This document shows, in pieces, positions 13,922 to 29,807 of a DNA stretch of 64,000 nt. Position 1 is the stretch's first letter. Each line of letters starts with the position of its first letter. Below the pieces are notes generated by a model. The model was not told the DNA's origin. It did not search any database and saw only the letters and a program-made list of their open reading frames with translations. This stretch comes from Citrobacter youngae ATCC 29220 (GTDB taxonomy: Bacteria; Pseudomonadota; Gammaproteobacteria; Enterobacterales; Enterobacteriaceae). The stretch is from contig NZ_GG730302.1 in assembly GCF_000155975.1 (NCBI RefSeq), forward strand, positions 88,599 through 152,598. Reading direction: 5' to 3'. A program made the position numbers and the translations under genes.

Positions 13922-14680
13922 TTAACACAGCTCTAACTGAATATGGTGGTCGGCGATGACCTGCATCACGCCAGCAGGCGGCAGCGTGTCGGTATATACC
14001 GCATCCACCATGCTGATACTGCCCATATTCACCATCGCGTTACGTCCAAACTTCGAGTGATCCACCACCAGCATCACATGCCGTGAATTCTCAATAATCG
14101 CGCGTTTGGTGCGCACTTCGTGATAATCAAACTCCAGCAGGGAACCATCGCTGTCGATACCGCTGATGCCTAAGATGCCGAAGTCCAGGCGGAACTGAGA
14201 AATAAAGTCGAGGGTCGCTTCTCCCATAATCCCGCCATCGCGGCTACGCAGTTCGCCCCCGGCCAGAATAATGCGGAAATCCTCTTTCGCCATCAGCGTG
14301 TTTGCCACATTGAGGTTATTGGTCACAATGCGTAAGTTGCTGTGGTTAAGCAGCGCATGAGCCACCGCTTCCGGAGTGGTGCCGATATCAATAAACAGCG
14401 TTGAGCCGTTAGGGATCTGCGTGGCAACTTTGCGGGCAATACGCTCTTTTTCCGCCGTCTGCGTCGCTTTACGGTCATGCCACGGGGTATTGACCGAGCT
14501 GGATGGCAACGCCGCGCCGCCGTGGTGACGCAAAATCATATTTTTATCGGCCAGGTCATTCAGATCCCGGCGAATCGTCTGCGGGCTGACGGAGAAATGC
14601 TCCACCAGCTCCTCGGTACTGACGTATCCCTGTTTTTTTACCAGCTCGATGATCGCATCATGTCGTTGTGTTTGCTTCAT
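13922..14680 (-). CDS. glpR: Glycerol-3-phosphate regulon repressor GlpR
   Basis: GlpR represses glpD and the other glp operons, and glycerol-3-phosphate relieves it. The 252 aa DeoR-family protein has an N-terminal HTH (STEELVEHFSVSPQTIRRDL) and a C-terminal sugar-phosphate sensing domain containing LFIDIGTTPEAVAHAL. It is the last gene of glpEGR. A REP sits in the glpG-glpR gap. Confidence 0.97.
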   Translation of the reverse strand: MKQTQRHDAIIELVKKQGYVSTEELVEHFSVSPQTIRRDLNDLADKNMILRHHGGAALPSSSVNTPWHDRKATQTAEKERIARKVATQIPNGSTLFIDIGTTPEAVAHALLNHSNLRIVTNNLNVANTLMAKEDFRIILAGGELRSRDGGIMGEATLDFISQFRLDFGILGISGIDSDGSLLEFDYHEVRTKRAIIENSRHVMLVVDHSKFGRNAMVNMGSISMVDAVYTDTLPPAGVMQVIADHHIQLELC

Positions 14681-14697
14681 TATGGTTCCCTGGAATT

Positions 14698-15571
<874 letters not shown>

Positions 15572-15634
15572 TTATTCCACACAAAAGAGGACAGTATATA
15601 TACCCTTCTTACTTAGAGCTGCATCTTTGTTAGC

Positions 15635-15961
15635 TTACGAACCGTATGCCACTTCTGCCGGAAAATGTCGATGCCAGGCATCAAAGCCGCCGTCAACGCT
15701 GTAAACCGCGTCATAGCCCTGCTGAAGAAGATACTGCGCCGCGCCTTTACTGCTGTTGCCGTGGTAACACATTACCATCACGGCGGTATCAAAATCATGG
15801 TCACGCATAAACGTCCCCAGCGTGTCGTTCGTCAGATGAAACGCCTGCGGGGCATGACCCATCGCATAGCTTTGCGGATCGCGGATATCCACCAGCACCG
15901 CCATTCCGTGCAGCAGCTTCTGATGAGCTTCTTCGACGTTAATACACTCAAACTGATCCAT
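15635..15961 (-). CDS. glpE: Thiosulfate sulfurtransferase GlpE
   Basis: GlpE is a single-domain rhodanese that moves sulfur from thiosulfate to cyanide or thiol acceptors in the cytoplasm. The 108 aa protein has the active-site loop [14 protein letters not shown] with catalytic Cys near residue 65. Its length equals E. coli GlpE. It is the first gene of glpEGR and is divergent from glpD. Confidence 0.97.
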   Translation of the reverse strand: MDQFECINVEEAHQKLLHGMAVLVDIRDPQSYAMGHAPQAFHLTNDTLGTFMRDHDFDTAVMVMCYHGNSSKGAAQYLLQQGYDAVYSVDGGFDAWHRHFPAEVAYGS

Positions 15962-16112
15962 GGTGCTCTCTTGTTAAGTTCTACTTATGTTCTGGCAGGT
16001 AACCAATATTACCCTTCAGTGTACGTTGCCTGAGCAGGTTAACGCCATAATGTTATATGTATCACTGTAAATTGTTTATCCGATGTTACCAATGGCGCGA
16101 TTCTTTGCTATT

Positions 16113-16148
16113 ATGCTCGATAACGAACATTAATGAGCTATAACGAAA
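16113..16148. promoter_or_regulatory. Putative tandem GlpR operators before glpD
   Basis: ATGCTCGATAACGAACAT at 16113-16130 and ATGAGCTATAACGAAA at 16133-16148 are palindrome-like and resemble GlpR operators (TTCG/CGAA half-sites around an AT core). They abut the glpD leader, where GlpR represses in E. coli. Confidence 0.65.
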
Positions 16149-16163
16149 GTGCGAGAGGCCAGC

Positions 16164-17672
16164 ATGGAAACCAAAGATCTGATTGTGATAGGTGGAGGCA
16201 TCAACGGTGCCGGTATCGCGGCAGATGCCGCTGGACGCGGTTTATCCGTGCTGATGCTGGAAGCGCAGGATTTAGCCTGCGCCACCTCCTCCGCCAGCTC
16301 CAAACTCATCCACGGTGGCCTGCGCTACCTGGAACACTACGAATTTCGCCTGGTGAGCGAAGCGCTGGCAGAACGTGAAGTGCTGTTGAAAATGGCACCG
16401 CATATCGCCTTCCCGATGCGCTTTCGTCTGCCCCACCGTCCGCACCTGCGTCCGGCATGGATGATCCGTATTGGTTTGTTTATGTACGATCATCTGGGCA
16501 AACGCACCAGCCTGCCGGGTTCTACCGGTTTGCGTTTTGGCGCAGATTCCGTAATGAAACCTGAGATTGTGCGCGGTTTCGAATATTCTGACTGCTGGGT
16601 AGACGATGCGCGACTGGTTTTGGCAAACGCCCAAATGGTCGTGCGCAAAGGCGGAGAAGTATTAACCCGCACCCGCGCCACCTCCGCTCGCCGTGAAAAC
16701 GGCCTGTGGATTGTGGAAGCCGAAGATATCGATACCGGTAAAAAGCACACCTGGCAGGCGCGCGGTCTGGTCAACGCCACCGGTCCGTGGGTGAAAGAGT
16801 TCTTCGACGACGGCATGCATCTGCCTTCACCGTACGGGATTCGCCTGATTAAAGGCAGCCACATCGTGGTGCCGCGCGTGCATACCCAGAAGCAGGCCTA
16901 CATCCTGCAAAACGAAGATAAACGTATTGTGTTTGTCATCCCATGGATGGACGAGTTCTCGATTATCGGTACCACCGACGTCGAGTACAAAGGCGACCCG
17001 AAAGCGGTGAAAATTGACGAAAGCGAAATCAATTATCTGCTTAAAGTCTACAACGCCCACTTTAAGAAACAGCTTGGTCGTGACGATATCGTCTGGACCT
17101 ACTCAGGCGTGCGTCCGCTGTGCGATGACGAGTCCGACTCGCCGCAGGCTATCACCCGTGATTACACGCTGGATATCCACGACGAAAACGGTAAAGCGCC
17201 GCTGCTGTCGGTCTTTGGCGGTAAACTGACGACCTACCGTAAGCTGGCCGAGCACGCGATGGAAAAACTGTCGTCGTACTATCAGGGCATTGGCCCGGCA
17301 TGGACCAAAGAGTGCATCCTGCCCGGCGGCGATATTGGCGGCGATCGCGAAGATTACGCGGCAAAACTGCGCCGTCGCTATCCGTTCCTGACGGAAACGC
17401 TGGCGCGCCATTATTCGCGAACCTATGGCAGCAATACCGAATGGATTATCGGCGACGCCACGTCAATTGCCGAGTTAGGTGAAGACTTCGGTCATGAGTT
17501 CTATGAGGCCGAGCTGAAGTATCTGGTTGAGCACGAGTGGGTTCGCCGCGCAGAAGATGCGCTGTGGCGCCGCACGAAAGAAGGTATGTGGCTGAATGCC
17601 GAACAGCAGTCACGCATGACCCAGTGGTTGACGGAGTATATTGAGAAACACCAGCTGTCGCTGGCGTCTTAA
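16164..17672 (+). CDS. glpD: Aerobic glycerol-3-phosphate dehydrogenase GlpD
   Basis: GlpD oxidises sn-glycerol-3-phosphate to dihydroxyacetone phosphate and passes electrons to quinone at the inner membrane. The 502 aa flavoprotein begins with the FAD-binding DLIVIGGGINGAGIAADAAG fold and carries the family motif SSKLIHGGLRYLE. A second FAD motif, SVFGGKLTTYRKLAEHA, lies near 350. I chose the ATG at 16164 (METKDL), which matches the family and has GAGAGGCC just upstream; an ATG at 16149 would add five residues. K-12 has the yzgL remnant after glpD, but here only BIME repeats follow. Confidence 0.97.
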   Translation: METKDLIVIGGGINGAGIAADAAGRGLSVLMLEAQDLACATSSASSKLIHGGLRYLEHYEFRLVSEALAEREVLLKMAPHIAFPMRFRLPHRPHLRPAWMIRIGLFMYDHLGKRTSLPGSTGLRFGADSVMKPEIVRGFEYSDCWVDDARLVLANAQMVVRKGGEVLTRTRATSARRENGLWIVEAEDIDTGKKHTWQARGLVNATGPWVKEFFDDGMHLPSPYGIRLIKGSHIVVPRVHTQKQAYILQNEDKRIVFVIPWMDEFSIIGTTDVEYKGDPKAVKIDESEINYLLKVYNAHFKKQLGRDDIVWTYSGVRPLCDDESDSPQAITRDYTLDIHDENGKAPLLSVFGGKLTTYRKLAEHAMEKLSSYYQGIGPAWTKECILPGGDIGGDREDYAAKLRRRYPFLTETLARHYSRTYGSNTEWIIGDATSIAELGEDFGHEFYEAELKYLVEHEWVRRAEDALWRRTKEGMWLNAEQQSRMTQWLTEYIEKHQLSLAS

Positions 17673-17693
17673 TACACACGCTATAAAAAATGC

Positions 17694-17884
17694 CCAGGAA
17701 GCGTCATCGCTACCGGGCATTTTGCCGGATGGTGGCTTACGCCTTATCCGGCCTACAAAAGTGTGCATAAACGTAGGCCGGGCAAGCGTCAGCACTACCG
17801 GGCATTTTGCCGGATGGCGGCTAGCGCCTTATCCGGCCTACAAAAGTGTGAATAAACGTAGGCCGGGCAAGCGAAGCGCCCCCG
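17694..17884. repeat. BIME cluster between convergent glpD and glgP
   Basis: Alternating REP units fill the gap. The block GCCGGATGG(T/C)GGCT...CCTTATCCGGCCTAC followed by ACGTAGGCCGGGCAAGCG...CCGGGCA occurs twice, with a spacing of about 98 bases. The second block ends in CCCCCGGCC just before the glgP stop. Confidence 0.9.
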
Positions 17885-17894
17885 GCCTCGTGTG

Positions 17895-21794
<3,900 letters not shown>

Positions 21795-21795
<1 letters not shown>

Positions 21796-23090
21796 TATCG
21801 CTCCTGTTTGATTTGCAGTTTGCGCAGCATTTCACGCGTGACCAGCACAATGCCTTCTTCTGAGCGGTAGAAGCGACGCGCATCTTCTTCCGCATTTTCA
21901 CCAATCACCATGCCTTCAGGAATAACGCAGGCGCGGTCAATGATGCAACGGCGTAAACGGCATGACCGTCCAACCCATACTTCAGGTAACAACACTGCCG
22001 AATCAATGTTACAGAATGAATTCACCCGCACTCGCGGGAACAGAACGGACTGCACCACCACCGAACCTGAAATAATACAGCCACCGGAAACCAGCGAGTT
22101 CAGCGTCATTCCATGGCTGCCGGAACGGTCCTGCACAAATTTCGCCGGCGGCAGAGACTCCATATGCGTACGGATTGGCCAGTCCTGGTCGTACATATCC
22201 AGTTCCGGCGTCACCGAGGCCAGATCGAGGTTCGCCTTCCAGTAGGCTTCCAGCGTTCCCACATCGCGCCAGTATGGCTCGGATTCCGGGTCAGACTGTA
22301 CGCAGGACAACGGGAAGGGATGTGCATAAGCCATGCCAGCTTCGGTGATTTTCGGGATAATGTCTTTACCGAAATCGTGGCTGGAGTTTTCATCGAGGTC
22401 ATCTTCCGCCAGCAGTTCATACAGGTAATCGGCGTTAAAAACGTAGATCCCCATGCTGGCAAGAGATTTGGTCGGATCGCCCGGCATGGCTGGCGGGTTG
22501 GCTGGTTTTTCTACGAACTCGATAATTTTATCGCTGTCGTCCACGTCCATCACGCCAAACGCGCTGGCCTCTTCGATAGGCACTGGCATACAGGCCACGG
22601 TGCAACGCGCGCCCTTCTCGACGTGGTCGATCAGCATACGCGAGTAGTCCTGCTTATAAATATGATCGCCTGCGAGGATCACCACATATTCCGCTTTATA
22701 GCGGCGAATGATGTCCAGGTTTTGGGTCACCGCATCCGCCGTGCCGCGATACCAGTTTTCACCCTGCATTCTCTGCTGGGCAGGCAGCAAGTCGACAAAC
22801 TCGTTCATCTCTTCGCTAAAGAACGACCAGCCGCGCTGAATATGCTGCACCAGCGTGTGGGACTGGTACTGGGTGATAACGCCGATACGGCGGATGCCGG
22901 AGTTAATGCAGTTGGATAAAGCAAAATCGATAATGCGGAATTTACCGCCAAAGTGTACGGCCGGTTTGGCGCGTTTGTTGGTCAAATCTTTCAGGCGGGT
23001 ACCGCGGCCACCGGCCAGGATCAGGGCAACAGATTTTAATGGCAGCTGGCGCGCCAACATTACACGATCGTTCTTCTCTAAACTCACCAT
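21795..23090 (-). CDS. glgC: Glucose-1-phosphate adenylyltransferase GlgC
   Basis: GlgC makes ADP-glucose and is the committed, allosterically regulated step of glycogen synthesis (activated by fructose-1,6-bisphosphate, inhibited by AMP). The 431 aa protein has the nucleotidyltransferase signature [12 protein letters not shown] near residue 30. The activator-site [20 protein letters not shown] follows, with the lysine equivalent to K39. A C-terminal left-handed beta-helix contains [14 protein letters not shown]. It lies between glgX and glgA. Confidence 0.98.
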
Positions 23091-23104
23091 GACTAACTCC
23101 TTTT

Positions 23105-25081
23105 TTATCCTCTATGGAACACACACAGTCCGTGCGCAGGTCCCTGCCAGACAGCCGTAAGCACCGGATTGTCCTCTCCGGCAAATGGGGGAATAGCTCG
23201 CCATTCCCCTTCAGGTAAAACGATATCTGTCACCTCAAGCGTGGCGTTTATTGCAATCAGGAAACGGTCGGAAAGCAGGATCTGCATCTGCCTCGGGCCG
23301 TTTTGCCACTCATCCGCACTTAAGGGTTGTGCGTACTTATTCAGCCAACGAACATTGCCATCGCCCTCTTCCCACCAGCAATCACCCGTTAATGCGGGGA
23401 TTTGCCGGCGAAGATGAATCAACGCGGCGGTAAATGTGGTTAGCCCGCTGTTTGCCTGCTGCCAGTCCAGCCAGGTCAGGGCGTTATCCTGGCAGTAAGC
23501 GTTATTGTTGCCGTGCTGGCTATGACCATGCTCGTCGCCCGCCAGCAACATCGGCGTCCCTTGAGAGAGCAGCAGCGTGGCTAATAGCGCATGAATGCTG
23601 TCGCGCCGCCGTTCAATCAGATCCAGCGTGCCGCCTAACCCTTCTTTACCATGATTATCACTGTAGTTATTGCTAGTGCCGTCGCGATTTTCCTCACCAT
23701 TCGCTTCATTGTGCTTATTTGTGAAGCACACACAGTCACGTAGCGTAAAACCGTCGTGCGCGGTCACCAGATTGACCGTGGCGCTGGGTTTGCGACCGTT
23801 GCGTTTAAACACGTCGCTGGATGCGGCAAAACGCCCGGCAAACTCGCCCAACGAGAGATTGCGCTGGAGCCAGAAACGTCGCGTCGCATCGCGGAAATGG
23901 TCATTCCACTCGGCAAACGGCGGAGGGAAATTCCCCACCTGATACCCGCCTTCACCGATATCCCACGGCTCCGCAATCAGTTTGACGCGTGAGAGCAGCG
24001 GACAGTTTTGGATTGCAGTGAACAACGGCGCATCCTGACGAAACGCAGGGGTGCGCCCCATAACGGAAGCCAGGTCAAAACGAAAACCATCCACATGACA
24101 GGTTTCAACCCAGTAACGCAGGCATTCGCATGCGTATTCCACAACGCCAGGATGGCTCAGATTGAGGGTGTTCCCACAACCGGTCCAGTTGTAGTAATCG
24201 CCATCATCCCTGATCCAATAATAGCTACGGTTATCAATTCCGCGCAGCGAGAAGACGGGGCCTTCGAGATCCAGCTCGGCGCTGTGGTTCAAAACAATGT
24301 CGAGAATGACCTCAATTCCTGCTTTGTGTAGCGCTTTCACCGCATCACGGAACTCATCCAACGCGCTCTCCGGCGAGCAGGCGTAAGCCGGATGCAGCGC
24401 GAACATCGCGACCGGGTTGTAGCCCCAGTAGTTCGACAAGCCCAGCCGCTGCAGACGCGGTTCGCTGGCGAAATGCGCCACCGGCAGCAGCTCCAGCGCG
24501 GTAATACCGAGGCGCTTGAAATAGTCGATCATCACCGGATGACCCAGCGCTTTGTAGGTCCCGCGCAGCTCTTCCGGCAGGCCCGGATGCAGATACGTCA
24601 GCCCTTTGACGTGCGCTTCGTAAATCACGGTATTGGCCCACGGCGTGCGCGGCGCGGCATCGTCTTCCCAGTCATAATGGTCGGACACCACCACGCTTTT
24701 CAGCGCGATGGCGGCATTATCACGATGATCCGGTTCATTTAGCCCGCCGTGCAGCAGCGGGTTATCTTTTAACTCGCCATCGACCCGACGCGCGCAAGGG
24801 TCAAGCAGCAGCTTCGCCGGATTGAACCGGTGGCCGTGCTCTGGTTGCCACGGACCATGTACGCGATAACCATAGCGCAGGCCGGGACGGGCGTTGGCCA
24901 GATAACCGTGCCAGACATCGCCGCTACGCCCCGGCAGGTCATAGCGGAGTTCACAGCCTTGCTCATCGAATACGCATAATTCAACGCGTTCGGCGTGGGC
25001 CGAGAAAAGCGTGAAATTGACGCCATGGCCGTCATACGTTGCGCCATGGGGGGTGGCGTTGCCGGTTGCCAGATGCGTCAT
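23105..25081 (-). CDS. glgX: Glycogen debranching enzyme GlgX
   Basis: GlgX is an isoamylase-type GH13 enzyme that hydrolyses the alpha-1,6 branches left on phosphorylase limit dextrin. The 658 aa protein has an N-terminal CBM48 domain followed by the GH13 barrel. Visible catalytic blocks are [12 protein letters not shown] (nucleophile D), [13 protein letters not shown] (acid E) and [12 protein letters not shown] (third D). Its start overlaps the end of glgB by four bases (25078-25081, ATGA), so it is coupled to glgB. Confidence 0.98.
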   Translation of the reverse strand: MTHLATGNATPHGATYDGHGVNFTLFSAHAERVELCVFDEQGCELRYDLPGRSGDVWHGYLANARPGLRYGYRVHGPWQPEHGHRFNPAKLLLDPCARRVDGELKDNPLLHGGLNEPDHRDNAAIALKSVVVSDHYDWEDDAAPRTPWANTVIYEAHVKGLTYLHPGLPEELRGTYKALGHPVMIDYFKRLGITALELLPVAHFASEPRLQRLGLSNYWGYNPVAMFALHPAYACSPESALDEFRDAVKALHKAGIEVILDIVLNHSAELDLEGPVFSLRGIDNRSYYWIRDDGDYYNWTGCGNTLNLSHPGVVEYACECLRYWVETCHVDGFRFDLASVMGRTPAFRQDAPLFTAIQNCPLLSRVKLIAEPWDIGEGGYQVGNFPPPFAEWNDHFRDATRRFWLQRNLSLGEFAGRFAASSDVFKRNGRKPSATVNLVTAHDGFTLRDCVCFTNKHNEANGEENRDGTSNNYSDNHGKEGLGGTLDLIERRRDSIHALLATLLLSQGTPMLLAGDEHGHSQHGNNNAYCQDNALTWLDWQQANSGLTTFTAALIHLRRQIPALTGDCWWEEGDGNVRWLNKYAQPLSADEWQNGPRQMQILLSDRFLIAINATLEVTDIVLPEGEWRAIPPFAGEDNPVLTAVWQGPAHGLCVFHRG

Positions 25082-27273
25082 TCCCCCTCCCGAACCAGCC
25101 AGACAGTGGCCAACGGCGGTAACGTCAGGCTCAGTGAGTGCTGGCGGCCATGGCTGGCGATTTCATCGCTATGCACCGCGCCGCCGTTGCCGGTATTGCT
25201 GCCGTGGTAATGCATCGAATCGGTATTGAGGATTTCACGCCATTTGCCCGGCTGATTGATACCGAAGCGATAGCCGTGACGGGGCACTGGCGTAAAGTTG
25301 CTGATAACGATAATTTCATTACCGACTTTGTCACGGCGAACAAAAGCCAGCACTGAACGCTCTTTGTCATCCACCACCAGCCATTCAAAGCCATAGGTGT
25401 CAAAGTCGAGTTCGTGCAGCGCCTTGTGGTGACGATAGGTATGATTCAGGTCACGCACCAGACGTTGCACCCCGTGGTGCCAGTTATCGCCGCCTTCCAG
25501 CAGGTGCCAGTCCAGACTGGCGTCGTGATTCCATTCACGTCCCTGAGCAAACTCGTTGCCCATAAACAGCAGTTTCTTGCCCGGGAAGGCCCACATCCAG
25601 CCGTAATAGGCGCGCAGGTTGGCAAACTTCTGCCATGCGTCCCCCGGCATGCGGTCGAGAATGGATTTTTTACCGTGAACCACTTCATCGTGCGACAGCG
25701 GCAGGACAAAGTTTTCGGTGTAGTTGTACAGCATGCCGAAAGTCAGTTTGTCGTGATGATACTGACGATAAACCGGATCCAGCTTCATGTAGTCCAGCGT
25801 GTCGTGCATCCAGCCGAGGTTCCACTTATACCAGAACCCTAAACCGCCCATATCCTGCGGTCTTGAGACACCGGCAAAGTCGGTTGACTCTTCCGCCATG
25901 CTCACGGCGCCAGGCACCTGCTCGCCAAGAATGCGGTTGGTATTGCGTAAAAATTCAATCGCTTCGAGGTTTTCACGACCGCCAAATTCGTTCGGGACCC
26001 ATTCCCCTTCTTTACGGCTGTAGTCGCGATAAATCATCGACGCCACGGCATCTACGCGCAGCGCGTCAATACCAAAACGTTCAATCCAGTACAGGGCGTT
26101 GCCCACCAGGTAGTTGCTGACCTCACGGCGACCGTAGTTGTAGATCAGCGTATTCCAGTCCTGGTGATACCCTTCGCGCGGGTCGCTGTGTTCATACAGC
26201 CTGGTGCCATCAAACTCTGCCAGACCAAAATCGTCCGACGGGAAATGGCCCGGAACCCAGTCGAGAATGACGTTCAGCCCCGCCTGATGCGCGGCATTCA
26301 CAAAATAGCGGAAATCATCACGCGTACCGAAACGACGGGTCGGCGCATACATGCCGGTAGGCTGGTAGCCCCAACTACCGTCGAACGGATGCTCGTTAAT
26401 CGGCAACAGTTCGAGATGGGTAAAGCCCATCCACTTGGCGTAAGGAATCAGCTGATCCGCCAGTTCGCGGTAGCTCAGCCAGAAGTTGTTATCAGTATGA
26501 CGACGCCATGACCCCAGGTGCACCTCGTAGATAGAGATCGGCGCATCAAACTGGTTGGCTTTTTTACGCTCCTCGCTTTGCACCACTTTTTCGGGCAGAC
26601 CGCAGATAAGCGACGCTGTTTCCGGGCGCATTTGCGCTTCAAAGGCGTAAGGATCGGCTTTAATGCGTAGCTTGCCGTTAGCATCGATCATCTCGTATTT
26701 ATACAGCTGACCATGCTGCGCGCCGGGGATAAACAGCTCCCAGATACCGCTCTCTTTGCGCAGACGCATCGGATGGCGACGGCCATCCCAGTAGTTGAAC
26801 TGCCCGACCACCGAAACACGTTGGGCGTTAGGCGCCCAGACGGAAAAACGCGTACCGGTTACGCCATCCATGGTATCCGCATGTGCGCCCAGCGTTTCGT
26901 AAGGACGCAGGTGCGTACCTTCAGATAACAGCCAGGCATCCATATCCTGGATTAGCGGACCAAAACGATAAGGGTCATCAATCAAATTCTGCTGGCCATG
27001 CCAGACTACGGCTAACTGATAACGAAAGAAATTTTTACGGCGGGGAAGTACAGCACAGAAAAAACCGCGAGAGTCGAGGCAGTCCAGTTTGCCGACTTTG
27101 CGTCCGGTTTTGGGTTCGATCACCCACACTTCTGTGGCGTCTGGAAGTAAGGCGCGGACTTCAAGTCCCGCGTCAGTTTGGTGCATACCGAGTACGGAAA
27201 AAGGATCCGCAAAATGGCCTGCAATTAGCGCATTAATCACGTCTCTATCGATACGAACGGACATGGTTGTCAT
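25078..27273 (-). CDS. glgB: 1,4-alpha-glucan branching enzyme GlgB
   Basis: GlgB creates the alpha-1,6 branches of glycogen. The open frame is 731 aa from the ATG at 27273; an ATG at 27264 (MSVRIDRD) would give 728 aa, the E. coli length, and may be the true start. There is an N-terminal CBM48 region, then the GH13 barrel with [13 protein letters not shown] (nucleophile D), [11 protein letters not shown] (acid E) and [14 protein letters not shown] (third D). It is the first gene of glgBXCAP. The 263-base gap to asd holds its promoter region and the asd terminator. Confidence 0.97.
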   Translation of the reverse strand: MTTMSVRIDRDVINALIAGHFADPFSVLGMHQTDAGLEVRALLPDATEVWVIEPKTGRKVGKLDCLDSRGFFCAVLPRRKNFFRYQLAVVWHGQQNLIDDPYRFGPLIQDMDAWLLSEGTHLRPYETLGAHADTMDGVTGTRFSVWAPNAQRVSVVGQFNYWDGRRHPMRLRKESGIWELFIPGAQHGQLYKYEMIDANGKLRIKADPYAFEAQMRPETASLICGLPEKVVQSEERKKANQFDAPISIYEVHLGSWRRHTDNNFWLSYRELADQLIPYAKWMGFTHLELLPINEHPFDGSWGYQPTGMYAPTRRFGTRDDFRYFVNAAHQAGLNVILDWVPGHFPSDDFGLAEFDGTRLYEHSDPREGYHQDWNTLIYNYGRREVSNYLVGNALYWIERFGIDALRVDAVASMIYRDYSRKEGEWVPNEFGGRENLEAIEFLRNTNRILGEQVPGAVSMAEESTDFAGVSRPQDMGGLGFWYKWNLGWMHDTLDYMKLDPVYRQYHHDKLTFGMLYNYTENFVLPLSHDEVVHGKKSILDRMPGDAWQKFANLRAYYGWMWAFPGKKLLFMGNEFAQGREWNHDASLDWHLLEGGDNWHHGVQRLVRDLNHTYRHHKALHELDFDTYGFEWLVVDDKERSVLAFVRRDKVGNEIIVISNFTPVPRHGYRFGINQPGKWREILNTDSMHYHGSNTGNGGAVHSDEIASHGRQHSLSLTLPPLATVWLVREGE

Positions 27274-27492
27274 CCTGTTTTATGGTGTCACCCCTTCCAA
27301 CTGATTTTCGACATCAGGTAGTGACACTTTTTTGACCTGAACGGCGCAGCACAATTGTGCATCCTCTCTGCGTCGTCCCACCTTCAGGCAACAACTTAAT
27401 ACCTCCGGTACTAAGTCACCCTTAAAGAATAGCCAATGCTTTATCTTACTCCTGGTAAAAAATGAAACATCTGCGCTTACTCCTGTATTACG

Positions 27493-27520
27493 CAAAAAAA
27501 GGGGTGATTCCTCACCCCTT
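27493..27520 (-). terminator. Rho-independent terminator of asd
   Basis: On the minus strand, AAGGGGTGAGGAATCACCCC followed by TTTTTTT forms a perfect hairpin with a T-run, 17 bases beyond the asd stop. Confidence 0.9.
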
Positions 27521-27536
27521 GATCGTTAACAAATTA

Positions 27537-28643
27537 TTACGCCAACTGGCGCAGCATACGGCGCAATGGCTCCGCAGCCCCCCACAGCAACTGGTCGCCC
27601 ACGGTAAAGGCTGACAGAAACTCTGGTCCCATATTCAGCTTACGCAGACGGCCTACTGGCGTGGTCAGCGTGCCGGTAACGGCCGCCGGGGTTAACTCAC
27701 GCATGGTGATATCCCGATCGTTTGGCACCACTTTGGCCCACGGATTGTGCGCCGCCAGCAGCTCTTCCACGGTCGGAATAGACACATCTTTTTTCAGTTT
27801 AATGGTGAATGCCTGGCTGTGGCAGCGCAGCGCGCCGACGCGCACGCACAGGCCATCAACCGGGATCACGGCAGACGTGTTGAGAATTTTGTTGGTTTCC
27901 GCCTGTCCCTTCCACTCTTCACGGCTCTGACCGTTATCGAGCTGTTTGTCGATCCACGGAATCAGGCTACCGGCCAGCGGGACGCCAAAGTTATCAACCG
28001 GCAGTTCGCCGCTGCGGGACAGGGTCGTCACCTTACGTTCGATGTCGAGAATAGCAGAGGAAGGGGTCGCCAGTTCATCGGCCACATGGCCATACAGATG
28101 CCCCATCTGGGATAGCAGTTCACGCATATGGCGCGCGCCGCCGCCGGAAGCCGCCTGGTAGGTCGCCACGGAGACCCAGTCAACCAGGTCGTTGGCAAAC
28201 AGGCCGCCTAGGGACATCAGCATCAGGCTAACGGTACAGTTACCGCCGACAAAAGTCTTAATACCTTTGTTCAGACCGTCGGTAATCACATCCTGGTTAA
28301 CCGGATCGAGAATGATGATGGCATCGTCTTTCATGCGCAGCGAGGAGGCCGCGTCAATCCAGTAACCCTGCCAGCCGCTTTCACGAAGCTTTGGATAGAT
28401 TTCGTTGGTATAATCGCCGCCCTGACAGGTCACGATGATATCGAGCGCCTTCAGCGCGTCCAGATCAAAAGCGTCCTGAAGCGTGCCGGTTGAGGTTCCA
28501 CCAAACGTTGGTGCCGCCTGCCCGAGCTGGGAAGTAGAAAAGAAAACAGGGCGAATGGCGTCGAAGTCACGCTCCTCAACCATGCGTTGCATGAGAACAG
28601 AGCCGACCATACCGCGCCAGCCGATAAAACCAACATTTTTCAT
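27537..28643 (-). CDS. asd: Aspartate-semialdehyde dehydrogenase Asd
   Basis: Asd reduces aspartyl-phosphate to aspartate semialdehyde, the branch point to lysine, diaminopimelate, methionine and threonine. The start at 28643 ([17 protein letters not shown], an NADP Rossmann motif) gives 368 aa. E. coli has 367, and the extra residue is in the [10 protein letters not shown] segment. The catalytic Cys is in the [12 protein letters not shown] segment near 136, and the active-site His is in [11 protein letters not shown]. The longer frame to 28727 adds 28 unrelated residues and was not used. It is monocistronic, upstream of glgB. Confidence 0.97.
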   Translation of the reverse strand: MKNVGFIGWRGMVGSVLMQRMVEERDFDAIRPVFFSTSQLGQAAPTFGGTSTGTLQDAFDLDALKALDIIVTCQGGDYTNEIYPKLRESGWQGYWIDAASSLRMKDDAIIILDPVNQDVITDGLNKGIKTFVGGNCTVSLMLMSLGGLFANDLVDWVSVATYQAASGGGARHMRELLSQMGHLYGHVADELATPSSAILDIERKVTTLSRSGELPVDNFGVPLAGSLIPWIDKQLDNGQSREEWKGQAETNKILNTSAVIPVDGLCVRVGALRCHSQAFTIKLKKDVSIPTVEELLAAHNPWAKVVPNDRDITMRELTPAAVTGTLTTPVGRLRKLNMGPEFLSAFTVGDQLLWGAAEPLRRMLRQLA

Positions 28644-28833
28644 AGCGTTTTTTCCTGCGAAGATGTGTGCTGTGTATGTATGCCAGCGTCCTGGTGGCAT
28701 ATCCTTCACCATACAAAATGCAGCCAAAGTCGCAAGTGAAATTAATCAATGATAGCGAAGCCATCAGTAATGCGACTTATCCCGCTGCGCAAGCAAGCAG
28801 AAAGTCCGCGGTAATTATCAGGGAATTTGAGTT

Positions 28834-29427
28834 ATGAATGAAATCATTTCAGCGGCAGTTTTATTGATCCTGATTATGGATCCGCTCGGAAACTTGCCCA
28901 TTTTCATGTCCGTATTGAAACATACCGAACCAAAACGGCGTCGCGCGATTATGATTCGCGAGCTTTTCATTGCGCTGTTGGTGATGTTTATCTTCTTGTT
29001 TGCGGGCGAGAAAATTCTGGCATTTCTTAACCTGCGCGCAGAAACCGTCTCCATCTCCGGGGGCATCATTTTATTCCTGATCGCTATCAAGATGATTTTC
29101 CCCAGCGCCACCGGCAACAGCACCGGGCTTCCGGCAGGCGAAGAGCCGTTCATCGTACCGCTGGCGATCCCGCTGGTGGCTGGTCCGACAATCCTGGCTT
29201 CATTAATGCTGTTATCGCATCAGTACCCAAATCAGATGGGGCATCTGGTGATTGCGCTGCTGATCGCCTGGGGCGGTACGTTTGTGATTTTGCTGCAATC
29301 TTCGCTGTTTTTACGTCTGCTGGGCGAGAAAGGGGTGAACGCGCTGGAGCGCCTGATGGGGCTGATTCTGGTGATGATGGCAACCCAGATGTTCCTCGAC
29401 GGCGTACGGATGTGGATGAAGGGGTGA
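28834..29427 (+). CDS. yhgN: MarC-family inner-membrane protein YhgN
   Basis: This 197 aa integral membrane protein of the MarC/UPF0056 family has about six hydrophobic helices. It begins MNEIISAAVLLILIMDPLGN, whose DPLGNLP motif is typical of the family. A second conserved stretch, VPLAIPLVAGPT, is near residue 112. Its transport substrate is not established; the family was once linked to antibiotic resistance without firm proof. It is divergent from asd and followed by a repeat array. Confidence 0.95.
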   Translation: MNEIISAAVLLILIMDPLGNLPIFMSVLKHTEPKRRRAIMIRELFIALLVMFIFLFAGEKILAFLNLRAETVSISGGIILFLIAIKMIFPSATGNSTGLPAGEEPFIVPLAIPLVAGPTILASLMLLSHQYPNQMGHLVIALLIAWGGTFVILLQSSLFLRLLGEKGVNALERLMGLILVMMATQMFLDGVRMWMKG

Positions 29428-29441
29428 AACACTCATTTTAC

Positions 29442-29804
29442 GCCGGGTGGCGGCTTCGCCTTACCCGGCCTACGGTGTGGATGTGTGCTCGTTTGTAGGC
29501 CCGGTAAGCGCTAGCGCCACCGGGCAATGGGGCTACGCAGCCCCCTTAACAATCCCTGCTCTCCGGCAGGAAAAAAAAAGCCGGGTGGCGGCTTCGCCTT
29601 ACCCGGCCTACGATGTGGATATGAACTCGTTTGTAGGCCCGGTAAGCGCTAGCGCCACCGGGCAATGGGGCTACGCAGCCCCCTTAACAATCCCGGCTCT
29701 CCGGCAGAAAAAAAAGCCGGGTGGCGGCTTCGCCTTACCCGGCCTACGGTGCGGATATGAACTCGTTTCCAGGCCCGGTAAGCGCTAGCGCCTCCGGGCA
29801 ACAA
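29442..29804. repeat. Triple tandem BIME array
   Basis: Three near-identical units begin at 29442, 29580 and 29716 (periods 138 and 136). Each holds a REP (GCCGGGTGGCGGCTTCGCC...TTACCCGGCCTAC) and an inverted REP (TTGTAGGCCCGGTAAGCGC...GCCACCGGGCA). The first two units end with a GGGGCTACGCAGCCCCC hairpin and an A-run; the third unit stops after its inverted REP. The array fills the whole 380-base gap between convergent yhgN and gntU. The open frame running through it is an artefact of the repeat. Confidence 0.92.
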
Positions 29805-29807
29805 GAC

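Noticed and set aside
29447-29788. A repetitive 113-codon open frame on the plus strand
   Set aside because: It lies wholly within the triple BIME array, and its periodic peptide simply reflects the repeat.
29442-29804. Possible CRISPR-like repeat array
   Set aside because: The repeats are palindromic REP/BIME units without unique spacers, and no cas genes are present.
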